Origin: a bacterium | GTDB taxonomy: Bacteria; SZUA-79; Acidulodesulfobacterales; Acidulodesulfobacteraceae | Length of the DNA stretch: 64,000 nucleotides | Direction of reading: 5' to 3' | NCBI GenBank assembly: GCA_021809845.1 | Contig: JAJZJW010000001.1 | Coordinates: forward strand, 15,028 to 79,027 | Part shown: piece after piece, positions 1 through 10,913 of the stretch | Position numbering within the stretch: the stretch's first letter is position 1 | How the letters are laid out: the number at the start of each line of letters is the position of its first letter | Translations under genes and position numbers: made by a program | Notes under the pieces: model-generated | What the model saw: the letters and a program-made list of their open reading frames with translations, nothing else | Databases searched by the model: none | Told to the model about the DNA's origin: nothing

Positions 1-215
1 ATCTAATAATATATATTTAATATAATTTAATATGATTTATTCAATTTAAACCAATCTAATTATATGTATTTATTTTATTTTAATTTCATTTATCTAATCT
101 AATAATATATATTTAATATAATTTAATATGATTTATTCAATTTAAACCAATCTAATTATATGTATTTATTTTATTTTAATTTCATTTATCTAATCTAATA
201 ATATATATTTAATAT
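1..215. repeat. 96-bp tandem repeat upstream of phoU
   Basis: An exact 96-bp period is visible: the same AT-only-like unit begins at 1, 97 and 193, with the third copy partial. The rest up to 339 is simple TAATCTAATCTAG-like sequence. I see no clear promoter or Pho box in this gap before phoU. Confidence 0.9.
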
Positions 216-339
216 AATTTAATTTATTTAATCTAATCTAATCTAGTCTGGTCTATTTCAATTTAATTCAATTTAATATAATATAATATACTTTAATGTT
301 ATCTTATTTATATATTAATGTGAACAGAGGTTATACTTT

Positions 340-1020
340 ATGAATATTCTTGATAGAGAGCTCATAAACTTAAAAAGAAGTATCGTAGATATGAGCGAAT
401 TAGTTAACAGTCAATTAAATAAAGCAACAAAATTTTTGTTTGAAAAAGATAAGGAAATTGCAGAGCTCGCTATAAAGAATGATTTGCAGATTAATTCGAT
501 GGAAGTAAACATAAATGAAAATTGCATAAGACTACTTGCATTGTATCAGCCTGAAGCAGCAGACCTTATGTTTATTACTACATCTATGAAAATTATTACC
601 GACCTCGAAAGAATGGGAGATTTATGCGCTTCTATCTGTCAAATGGGATTAAAGTTAACTGACGGAGCATCTTCTTCCGAAGAATTTCAATGTATATACT
701 CTTATTTCAAAGATGTTGCCAATAGAGGCGATGAAATGTTGAAGCTTGCTGTTAAGATGTATGCAGATGGCGTCAAAGAAAACATAGAACTTAAAGATAT
801 TATAATAAAAGATGAAAACATTATAGACGTTCTTTCCCATAAAATTATTGTAGATATTGTAAACAATTCAATTAAAAACTTTAATTTGTTAGAAAACAAT
901 ATCACTTATATATTCATTGCAAGAAAATATGAAAGATTTGCTGACCATGCGCAAAAAATTATGGAGCTCTTACTATACATGGAATTAGGTAAAACCTTAA
1001 GAAATCTTCCGGAATTCTAA
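340..1020 (+). CDS. phoU: Phosphate transport system regulatory protein PhoU
   Basis: PhoU is a cytoplasmic negative regulator that links the PstSCAB phosphate transporter to the PhoR/PhoB two-component system. The 226-residue protein has the family length and the two-fold three-helix bundle architecture. The metal-binding E-R-x-G-D signature is seen in the first repeat (E90, R91, D94, in DLERMGDLCASI). The second repeat has ERFADHA (E198, R199, D202, H203). The start ATG follows an AGAGG Shine-Dalgarno sequence at 326-330. No pst or pho genes are visible downstream, although they could lie upstream of the window. There is no low-complexity insertion, in contrast to many neighbours. Confidence 0.93.
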   Translation: MNILDRELINLKRSIVDMSELVNSQLNKATKFLFEKDKEIAELAIKNDLQINSMEVNINENCIRLLALYQPEAADLMFITTSMKIITDLERMGDLCASICQMGLKLTDGASSSEEFQCIYSYFKDVANRGDEMLKLAVKMYADGVKENIELKDIIIKDENIIDVLSHKIIVDIVNNSIKNFNLLENNITYIFIARKYERFADHAQKIMELLLYMELGKTLRNLPEF

Positions 1021-1145
1021 TTTTTATAAGTTTAAGTTTGGCAATGCGAAATAATAATGCAATTATAAGATGTAATGTATAAGATATATATGAAGCAATA
1101 AGATAATTGCAAGACATATATAACATAATAAAATAATAAGATAAT

Positions 1146-1232
1146 TAATAAGATATAATTGAATTACTTAGTATTAATAAGATATAATTGAATTACTTAG
1201 TATTAATAAGATATAATTGCATTACTTAGTAT
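1146..1232. repeat. 29-bp tandem repeat, 3 copies
   Basis: Copies begin at 1146, 1175 and 1204 with a single substitution in the third. The array fills the gap between phoU and the permease gene. Confidence 0.9.
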
Positions 1233-1258
1233 AGATAAAAATAAATGAAAAAAAATAG

Positions 1259-2098
1259 ATGAAAGAGCTTTTAAATGCATTTAAAAGAAATAAATTAGCT
1301 TTAGTTTCACTTTTGTTTATTTTATTAGTTATATTTGCAGCCATTTTTGCCCCTTATATATCCCCTTATAATCCTGATAAAATAAACGTAAATGCCATAC
1401 TTCGGCCCCCCAGCTTCGCACACTGGTTAGGAACAGACCAGCTTGGACGGGATGTTTTTTCCAGACTTATATATGGCAGCAGAATTTCAATAGAAGTAGG
1501 TTTTATAGCAGTGTCTATTTCATTATTTATCGGGGTTATTGTAGGCGCGTTCTCCGGATATTATGGCGGATTGATAGACAGCCTGCTGATGAGGTTTGTT
1601 GATATAATGCTGACGTTCCCTTCTTTTTTTCTTATTCTTGCTATAAGCGCTATATTAAAACCTTCGATTATAAATATTATGATAATTATAGGATTAACTT
1701 CATGGATGGGTGTTGCAAGAATAGTAAGGGCGGAATTTATACAAAATAGGCAGAAAGATTACGTTCTTGCTGCAAAAGCTTCAGGCGCTTCCGATTTGTA
1801 CATTATTTTTTCCGAGATTTTACCAAACTGTATAGCTCCGATATTAGTTTCAGCGACATTGGGTATAGCAGGGGCTATTTTAATTCAGGCATCTTTAGCT
1901 TTCTTAGGTATAGGAATCATGCCTCCTACTGCAAGCTGGGGCGGTATGCTCTCAAGGGGCAAAACATATATAATGATTGCATGGTGGTTGACGTTATTTC
2001 CCGGAGCTGCAATACTGATGACCGTATTGAGCTTTAATCTTATCGGTGAAGCTGTAAGGGACGCTCTTGATCCGAGAGCGAATAGAAGTTTAAGATAA
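1259..2098 (+). CDS. ABC transporter permease, OppC/DppC type
   Basis: Inner-membrane permease subunit of a peptide/nickel-type ABC importer (BPD_transp_1 with an N-terminal OppC-type segment). It starts with a short cytoplasmic segment and a transmembrane helix at about residues 13-33. The periplasmic stretch carries the family motif LGTDQLGRDVFSRLIYGSR at about 58-76. The cytoplasmic EAA loop that contacts the ATPase reads YVLAAKASGASDLYIIF, followed by EILPN. At 279 residues it has normal length. It is followed by the OppB-type partner, which is the reverse of the usual B-then-C order. No binding protein or ATPase is in the window, so the substrate (peptide, nickel or other) cannot be assigned. 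The Shine-Dalgarno sequence before the start is weak. Confidence 0.9.
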   Translation: MKELLNAFKRNKLALVSLLFILLVIFAAIFAPYISPYNPDKINVNAILRPPSFAHWLGTDQLGRDVFSRLIYGSRISIEVGFIAVSISLFIGVIVGAFSGYYGGLIDSLLMRFVDIMLTFPSFFLILAISAILKPSIINIMIIIGLTSWMGVARIVRAEFIQNRQKDYVLAAKASGASDLYIIFSEILPNCIAPILVSATLGIAGAILIQASLAFLGIGIMPPTASWGGMLSRGKTYIMIAWWLTLFPGAAILMTVLSFNLIGEAVRDALDPRANRSLR

Positions 2099-2120
2099 AT
2101 TTCATTATATTTATTATATA

Positions 2121-2196
2121 TATTTTTTATTTTTATTTCTTATTTTATATTTATAATATATTTTTTATTTTTATTTCTTATTTTATATTTATAATA
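2121..2196. repeat. 38-bp tandem repeat, 2 copies
   Basis: T-rich unit starting at 2121 and 2159, between the two permease genes. It separates genes that are usually tightly coupled. Confidence 0.8.
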
Positions 2197-2210
2197 TTTT
2201 ATATTTTTTT

Positions 2211-3182
2211 ATGGCTATTTATATTCTTAAAAGGTTAATTTTTATGTTGCCTATTTTAATAGGTATAACCTTGATATCTTTTTTTGTTATCCATCTTGCT
2301 CCGGGAAATCCTTTAACAGAACAGCTTGGTTTAAATCCAAAGGTATCAATGAGCGCAAGGCTTCAGCTTGCTAAATTATACGGGTTAAATAAACCTTTAA
2401 TATCGCAATATATCAGCTGGATTAAACGAATAGCGACGCTTAATTTCGGGAGGTCTTTCACTGCCGACCATGAACCTGTTATTAAGGAAATATCAAGGAC
2501 AATAGGCATAACCATATTAATTAATTTGCTTGCCCTTATTTTTATCTTTATCTTTTCTATTCCAATAGGCGCTATTTCTGCAGTAAGACAAAATTCGCTC
2601 TTTGATAAAATCTCTACGGTCGTAGTATTTATCGGTTTCGCGGCTCCTTCGTTTTGGGTGGCGCTTCTCCTTATAATTTTTTTTGGAATTAATTTGCACT
2701 GGTTGCCTATTGGGGGAATTACCTCATTAAATTATCGATTTTTATCACCGGCAGGAAAGATTATAAATATAGCTAAACATTTAATTATGCCGGTTTTTGT
2801 TGCAGGTTTTGGCGGAATAGCCGGACTTTCCCGCTATTTAAGGGGTAATATGCTGGAAGTTTATAGAAGCGAATATATAACAACGGCAAGAGCTAAAGGA
2901 CTTAAAGAATATGTTGTGATATACAAACATGCATTGAAAAATGCGTTAATACCTTTTATAACTATTTTAGGTTTAAGCGTACCCGGACTTATCGGTGGAA
3001 GCGTCATCATAGAAACTATTTTTGATATAAACGGCATGGGCAGACTTTTTTATCAGAGCGTGTTAGCGCGGGATTATCCTACTATAATGGGTATACTTGT
3101 CATAGGTGCGGTTCTTACGCTGCTCGGAAATTTAATTGCGGATGTTGCATACGCTATAGTTGACCCTAGATTGAGAAAATAA
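2211..3182 (+). CDS. ABC transporter permease, OppB/DppB type
   Basis: Second permease of the same peptide/nickel-type importer. The 323-residue protein begins with the typical OppB N-terminus MAIYILKRLIFMLPILIG and the motif HLAPGNP. The periplasmic domain is followed by five to six membrane segments. The EAA loop is EYITTARAKGLKEYVVIYKH and continues ALKNALIP. The C-terminal FDINGMGRLFYQSVLARDYP motif is intact. It lies 112 bp after the OppC-type gene and probably forms a heterodimeric channel with it. I see no ATPase or solute-binding protein nearby, so either they are encoded elsewhere or the transporter is split. Confidence 0.92.
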   Translation: MAIYILKRLIFMLPILIGITLISFFVIHLAPGNPLTEQLGLNPKVSMSARLQLAKLYGLNKPLISQYISWIKRIATLNFGRSFTADHEPVIKEISRTIGITILINLLALIFIFIFSIPIGAISAVRQNSLFDKISTVVVFIGFAAPSFWVALLLIIFFGINLHWLPIGGITSLNYRFLSPAGKIINIAKHLIMPVFVAGFGGIAGLSRYLRGNMLEVYRSEYITTARAKGLKEYVVIYKHALKNALIPFITILGLSVPGLIGGSVIIETIFDINGMGRLFYQSVLARDYPTIMGILVIGAVLTLLGNLIADVAYAIVDPRLRK

Positions 3183-3310
3183 ATTAACAATTGAATAGGC
3201 TCATAAAATGATATATAATTTAAGGATACAAAGGAATAAATAATAGTAGTATATAGCGGTATTACGATATTGGTTTATAAAAAAAATAATATTTTTTTAA
3301 TTAAAAAAAT

Positions 3311-3470
3311 AAAAAAATAGTATCTGTCTATAATCTAATTAAATATTAAATAGTCGTATTGTGATTTTTATTATAAAAAAAATAGTATCTGTCTATAATC
3401 TAATTAAATATTAAATAGTCGTATTGTGATTTTTATTATAAAAAAAATAGTATCTGTCTATAACTAAATT
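3311..3470. repeat. 65-bp tandem repeat containing a REP-like motif
   Basis: The motif TAGTATCTGTCTATAA occurs at 3318, 3383 and 3448, giving a 65-bp period with two full copies and one partial copy. The motif resembles the dispersed TAGTGTCTGTC family found at 24.8, 26.9, 30.4 and 39.4 kb. The array occupies most of the 333-bp gap between the permease gene and the lipoprotein gene. Confidence 0.85.
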
Positions 3471-3515
3471 AGCTTTTGCAATTAACCAATCAACCTAATT
3501 AAGAAGGAATCAAAA

Positions 3516-3950
3516 ATGTATAAAAAAATACTGATTTTATTTTCTATTATGGCGGTTTCTGCCCTTGCACTTTCAGGGTGCGCTACCACGCGCAATATAC
3601 AGGGCAGACCTATAGTATCTTCTTCCGTTAATAAAATAATTAACGGGGTTACTACCAAAAGTCAGATTCTTTCTATGTATGGTCCGCCGCTGTCTATTTC
3701 AAAAAATATTCTGAAACCCGGTATTGAAACCTATAAGTACAGATTCAGATATAAAAAATATGTGCATATGGGAGACGAGATACTCACGTCCGCCACAAGG
3801 AAATTAACAGAAAAGCTGGATATAACTTTTAAACATAATATTGTTATAGCTCACAGTTTTACCACGCAAGGCAATATTTCATTAAAAAAAATATTAAAAA
3901 AGAAAAATAGATCAGGTTCTCAGTCTCAAAATGGCAATAATAATTATTAA
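3516..3950 (+). CDS. SmpA/OmlA (BamE)-like outer-membrane lipoprotein
   Basis: Predicted outer-membrane lipoprotein. The signal peptide (residues 1-21) ends in lipobox L19-S-G-C22, which would be lipidated on Cys22. After it come INGVTTKSQILSMYGPP and a short beta-rich region, typical of the SmpA/OmlA fold (G-x-T-T-x-x-x-I/V ... G-x-P). BamE proteins of this fold assist the BAM outer-membrane assembly complex; the wider family also contains lipoproteins of unknown role. The tail after about residue 125 is Lys/Ser/Asn-rich. A strong AAGAAGGAA Shine-Dalgarno precedes the ATG. It stands alone between repeat-filled gaps. Confidence 0.78.
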   Translation: MYKKILILFSIMAVSALALSGCATTRNIQGRPIVSSSVNKIINGVTTKSQILSMYGPPLSISKNILKPGIETYKYRFRYKKYVHMGDEILTSATRKLTEKLDITFKHNIVIAHSFTTQGNISLKKILKKKNRSGSQSQNGNNNY

Positions 3951-3962
3951 TTAAAATATTTA

Positions 3963-4028
3963 CGGGTTGCCGCCGACTGCAAACCAAGTACGGTTTGTTA
4001 AGACGTCAATTTTTGGGCGGCACCCTCT
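3963..4028 (+). repeat. Dispersed hairpin element, copy 1
   Basis: GC-richer than its surroundings. GGTTGCCGCC at 3965 pairs with GGCGGCACC near 4017. Inside lies AAACC-AAGTAC-GGTTT. A related element sits in the opposite orientation at 61647-61725. They share AAACCAAGTACGGTTT and then GGGCGGC...ACCCTCT. It could be a non-autonomous transposon or an IS200/IS605 end; no transposase is adjacent. Confidence 0.65.
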
Positions 4029-4069
4029 AATATAAATATAAAGAACTGAAAAAGTAGGCTGAGATATTG

Positions 4070-5143
4070 ATGAAAATTAAATTTACAAAATTAGAAGGGG
4101 CGGGTAACGATTATATCTACATTGATGCCATTAATGATTTGCCTAAAAATTTAGTTAATAATTCAAATTTTTATAGGGAGCTTGCGGTTAAAATCAGCGA
4201 CAGACATTTTGGTGTTGGTTCGGATGGCGTAATTGTGATACTTCCTCCTGATATTGACCAAAAAAACGCGGACTTTAAAATGCGAATGTTTAATGCCGAC
4301 GGTTCTGAAGGAGAAATGTGCGGAAACGGCATAAGATGTTTTGCAAAATATGTTTACGACCATAAACTCATTTCAAAAAATTTGATAAGAATAAACACAC
4401 TTGCCGGGAGCAAAACTGTCAAGGTTTTTACCTGCGGTGACAGATATAATTGTGAAAACGGTGTAAATTCTGTTGAATATGCCATGGTTGAAATGGGAAA
4501 ACCTGAATTCGAAAGCGCTAAAATTCCTGTTAATATTGATAAACCAGAAGTGATTGGCGAGATTATTCAAGCTGGAGGCATGGAATTTAAAATCAATTGT
4601 GTCTCTATGGGTAATCCTCATTGCGTAATATTCGTAGATGATGTTGATAATTTCAATGTAGGTTATTATGGTCTGCTTATAGAAAACAACCATTTGTTTC
4701 CTAAAAGGATAAATGTTGAATTTACCGAGATTATTTCTAGTGAGTCTGTAAAGGTAAGAACTTGGGAACGCGGTTCAGGCGAAACACTGGCATGCGGAAC
4801 CGGCGCATGCGCAGTTTACAGTATCATTCAAAAGATTATAGGTATAAACTGCATTAACAGTATTAGCAATTATAACAGTATTAGTAATAATATCGGTAAT
4901 AATAATAGTAGTAATCATCATCTCAGCAATGATATAGGTGGCAGCAGTAATAATATTAATAGCAGCAGTAATAACAGCAATAATAAAAGTGATAATAATA
5001 AAAGTGATAATAATAATGCAGATTCGCTAAATGTAATTTTGCGCGGCGGCGTTCTGCAGATTGCAGGCGATATAAATAAATCTGTATTAATGACGGGACC
5101 GGCTAAAGAGGTTTTTTCAGGCTATTATGATTTTGAATTTTAA
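4070..5143 (+). CDS. dapF: Diaminopimelate epimerase with Asn-rich insertion
   Basis: DapF interconverts LL- and meso-diaminopimelate for lysine and peptidoglycan synthesis, using two catalytic cysteines. Both are present: C84 in EMCGNGIRC and C242 in ACGTGAC. The N-terminal KLEGAGNDY motif and the C-terminal VILRGG and MTGPAKEVF strands are also intact. I start at the ATG at 4070, because the upstream in-frame TTG at 4067 adds only one residue. The protein is 357 residues against about 275 for the family. Most of the excess is an Asn/Ser/Asp tract at about residues 259-318 (nt 4844-5023), placed after the second catalytic motif and before the last strands. The tract should loop out and leave the active site intact. 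Confidence 0.95.
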   Translation: MKIKFTKLEGAGNDYIYIDAINDLPKNLVNNSNFYRELAVKISDRHFGVGSDGVIVILPPDIDQKNADFKMRMFNADGSEGEMCGNGIRCFAKYVYDHKLISKNLIRINTLAGSKTVKVFTCGDRYNCENGVNSVEYAMVEMGKPEFESAKIPVNIDKPEVIGEIIQAGGMEFKINCVSMGNPHCVIFVDDVDNFNVGYYGLLIENNHLFPKRINVEFTEIISSESVKVRTWERGSGETLACGTGACAVYSIIQKIIGINCINSISNYNSISNNIGNNNSSNHHLSNDIGGSSNNINSSSNNSNNKSDNNKSDNNNADSLNVILRGGVLQIAGDINKSVLMTGPAKEVFSGYYDFEF

Positions 5144-5192
5144 AATACTGCGAAAACAATAATCGCAATAATAAATATGAGCATAATATGAT

Positions 5193-7784
5193 ATGAACAA
5201 GTTACATATTCTGCATGATTTAAAAAGTAAGCTATATTTCCTTATAATAGTAGGTATTGTGCATTTTCTGCTTTCCGCCGTTTTATTAAAGCAGGTTTCA
5301 TCTTACCCTGTTATTTCAACTCCTCAAAATTCTGAGTCTTCGTCAGTTATGAAAAAACTTTTGGCATATAGTTACAGGCTTGCTAAAATTATTAAAAAAA
5401 ATAAAAAATATGAAAATACAAAATATGGGAACATAAAATATGAGAACAAAAAATATGAGAACATAAAATATGAGAACATAAAATATGAGAACAAAAACGG
5501 AGTACTTAAAAAACACCACAAGCATTTAAAAATATTCAAAGAAGGATATAAATTTTATAAAAATGGAAATTATAAGAAAGCAGCCGGTTTATTCTGGCTT
5601 TATACTGATAAAAAAGGTAAGTTCCTTTACAATTACTCATTATATTATCAGGGAGTATGTTTTATAAAAACACATAGCTACCGTAAAGCTGATTTTGTTC
5701 TTTCCAGATTAGTCAGGGATTATCCGCATTTTATTTTCTATAAAAATGCAATTTTTTACATCGCTAAAGTCATGTATAAAATGGGCTATTACAATGATGC
5801 TGCCCATAATTTCAAGCGTTTGCTGAAGATTACGGAAGATAACGGCATAAGACCGTACAGTTATGAAAAAATTGCGAATATTTATCTGATTAAACACAAT
5901 TATAAAGAAGCGGAAGCAGCTATTGTGAAAATTTATGTTAATTATCCATATTATTATAAGAAACACCGTATTTTTAATTTATTAACTAAAATAAAAAATG
6001 TTAAAAAATTTGGTCGTTATGACGAATTTAATCTGACCAGGAATCAAAAAATTAAACGCGCTATAAATTTGTATTACGATTCTTATTTCAAAGAATCCGA
6101 ACAGACTATTGCGAAAATAAAAGGGACTCGAGCTGAATTAATAAGGCTTAAGGATATGCTTAAACTTAAAAGCCCCCAGTTTTTAAATAAATTGGCAGTT
6201 TTTAAATCAGATATAAAAACAGAGCTCAAGAAATTTAAAGCTAAATCTTCTAAAGCTGAATTAAATCTTAAACTTAACTCCGAACTTAAACGTAAATCTA
6301 AAACTGAACTTAAAGCTGAACTAAACTTCGGACTTAAATTTAAACTAAACTCTAAATTTAAAGCTGAAGCTAAATCTTCTAAGGCTGAATTAAATCTTAA
6401 ACTTAACTCCGAACTTAAACGTAAATCTAAAACTGAAGCGGTCAGCGGATATTCCGAAAAAAGATTCGGAAATAAAATCAAAGTTAAAGCTCTTCAATAT
6501 GGCAATAATCATCTTAAAACTAATTCTTACGGCAGAAATCTTTCCAAATATCTTCACGAAGCAAACTATCTAAAAGCCGATTATTTTTATTTAACTGCAA
6601 ATGACAATAATGCTGTTAGATGTTTAGATAAAATTTTTTATAAGTATGGATATTTAAATAAAAAAGAGACTAATATCTATCAGAATGTGGTGTGGCATAG
6701 AGTATTAAACAATCTTAAGAGAAATGAGCTTGTCGAAGCGGAAAAAAAATTAATTCAATTGATTAAAGTATCTTCAAAATCTTCAAATTATCCAAAATAT
6801 CTTTTCTGGTATGGGATTGATTTAAAAAAAATGGGTTTTGCCGCGCACGCAAATTTTTATTTTGAAATGGCAAATGCGATAGCACCCTTGTCTTATTACG
6901 GGATTATGTCGGGAGTGGAACTCGGTCATGTTTTAAATTTTAAAAAGGTGCATTTGAATTTAAGTCGTCTAAAGTTAAAAAATAAAATTAGTGAGAAGGC
7001 GCATTTGAATTTAAGTCGTCTAGAGTTAAAGCATTTTAAAAAGCATTTAAAATTAAAAAATAAAATCAATGATTTAGATTATATGGATAATAAAATAGAA
7101 AATAAATTAAAAATTTTTTTAAAATTAAATCTATTTTCTCTTGCGCAGTATAAATTAAACGAGATTTTGAGGTTTAATAAAATAAAAGACAATAAATATT
7201 TTATACTGAAGCTCGTAAATCTTTTTAACAGATATAAAGACTACAGGGACGCAGCTTCTCTAAGTGATTTGTTGATTAAAAACAAATTTTTAAGCAGGAA
7301 ATATTTATATTTTTTATATCCGAGACCTTTTTACGGCTATGCTGAAAAATATTCGGAAAAGTATAATGTTCCCGTAAATCTTATATATTCTATTATGAGG
7401 CAGGAAAGCCTCTTTGACCCGATATGCTCCTCCGGAGCCGGAGCCATAGGTCTTATGCAGATAATATCGCCTACCGGCTATTATATAGCAAATAAGGTCG
7501 GATGCACATATTTTAACCCGGATTATTTGTATCAAAGCAGTTTAAATATTAAGTTTGGTTCATATTATCTTAGTTCTTTGCTGAATAAATTCGCAAGGAA
7601 AAAATATCTTGCCATAGCTTCTTATAATGCCGGTCCAGGCGCCGTCAGCTACTGGAAAGATAATAATTTGAGCGATGAGAGCAAGCTGCTTTTTATAGAG
7701 AATATTCCGTATAATCAAACTAGAAATTATGTTAAGATGGTTCTTAGAAACTATTATGTTTATAATGCGTTATACAATAAGTAA
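5193..7784 (+). CDS. Soluble-lytic-transglycosylase-like (Slt) protein with TPR-like helices
   Basis: Peptidoglycan lytic transglycosylase, probably periplasmic and N-terminally membrane-anchored (hydrophobic segment at about residues 16-35). The C-terminal SLT domain carries MRQESLFDP (catalytic Glu), GAIGLMQI, ASYNAGPGAV and the ENIPYNQTRNYV motif of the Slt70 class. The long middle contains TPR/superhelical repeats. Two coding repeat regions stand out. One is a KYEN-type repeat at nt 5407-5505 (residues 72-104). The other is a Lys/Glu/Leu/Ser repeat in which a 66-nt unit recurs at 6243 and 6372 with one mismatch. At 863 residues it is longer than Slt70 (about 620-650). There is no strong Shine-Dalgarno sequence before the ATG. 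Confidence 0.9.
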   Translation: MNKLHILHDLKSKLYFLIIVGIVHFLLSAVLLKQVSSYPVISTPQNSESSSVMKKLLAYSYRLAKIIKKNKKYENTKYGNIKYENKKYENIKYENIKYENKNGVLKKHHKHLKIFKEGYKFYKNGNYKKAAGLFWLYTDKKGKFLYNYSLYYQGVCFIKTHSYRKADFVLSRLVRDYPHFIFYKNAIFYIAKVMYKMGYYNDAAHNFKRLLKITEDNGIRPYSYEKIANIYLIKHNYKEAEAAIVKIYVNYPYYYKKHRIFNLLTKIKNVKKFGRYDEFNLTRNQKIKRAINLYYDSYFKESEQTIAKIKGTRAELIRLKDMLKLKSPQFLNKLAVFKSDIKTELKKFKAKSSKAELNLKLNSELKRKSKTELKAELNFGLKFKLNSKFKAEAKSSKAELNLKLNSELKRKSKTEAVSGYSEKRFGNKIKVKALQYGNNHLKTNSYGRNLSKYLHEANYLKADYFYLTANDNNAVRCLDKIFYKYGYLNKKETNIYQNVVWHRVLNNLKRNELVEAEKKLIQLIKVSSKSSNYPKYLFWYGIDLKKMGFAAHANFYFEMANAIAPLSYYGIMSGVELGHVLNFKKVHLNLSRLKLKNKISEKAHLNLSRLELKHFKKHLKLKNKINDLDYMDNKIENKLKIFLKLNLFSLAQYKLNEILRFNKIKDNKYFILKLVNLFNRYKDYRDAASLSDLLIKNKFLSRKYLYFLYPRPFYGYAEKYSEKYNVPVNLIYSIMRQESLFDPICSSGAGAIGLMQIISPTGYYIANKVGCTYFNPDYLYQSSLNIKFGSYYLSSLLNKFARKKYLAIASYNAGPGAVSYWKDNNLSDESKLLFIENIPYNQTRNYVKMVLRNYYVYNALYNK

Positions 7785-7849
7785 ATAATAAAATTATTAC
7801 TTTTTATATTTGTATTTATTTCGATTATCTATCTTATTAATATAGGTAT

Positions 7850-10529
<2,680 letters not shown>

Positions 10530-10544
10530 ATAAATGAATGAATA

Positions 10545-10765
10545 AATAAATAAATAATAAATGAATAAATAATAAATGAATAATTTGTAATGAATAAATA
10601 AATAAATAATAAATGAATAAATAATAAATGAATAATTTGTAATGAATAAATAAATAAATAATAAATGAATAAATAATAAATGAATAATTTGTAATGAATA
10701 AATAAATAAATAATAAATGAATAAATAATAAATGAATAAATAATAAATGAATAATTTGTGATGAA
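10545..10765. repeat. 52-bp tandem repeat of AATAAAT/AATGAAT words
   Basis: The marker AATTTGTAATG occurs at 10582, 10634 and 10686, and again at 10753 after a 67-bp step. The array follows the ligA stop, and the last ligA codons (AATAAATCAATAAATCAATAA) already have the same texture. It occupies more than half of the 384-bp gap. The minus-strand open frame across it is a by-product of the repeat. Confidence 0.88.
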
Positions 10766-10847
10766 TAAGAGGTAAGTCTTATAGAATAAGGGTTCGCAGA
10801 TGTTTTTAAATAATTAAAAATAAATCCAAATTTTTTAATATTTAAAG

Positions 10848-10876
10848 TTGACATATAAACATATAATAAATTTAAA
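10848..10876 (+). promoter_or_regulatory. Possible sigma70-type promoter for the beta-propeller gene
   Basis: TTGACA at 10848-10853, a 17-bp spacer, then TTTAAA at 10871. The -35 matches consensus perfectly; the -10 is weak. The implied leader is about 30 nt and contains an AAGGGG Shine-Dalgarno sequence. Confidence 0.42.
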
Positions 10877-10913
10877 ATAATTATTTTAAATCAATATAAG
10901 GGGTACGTCGTTT

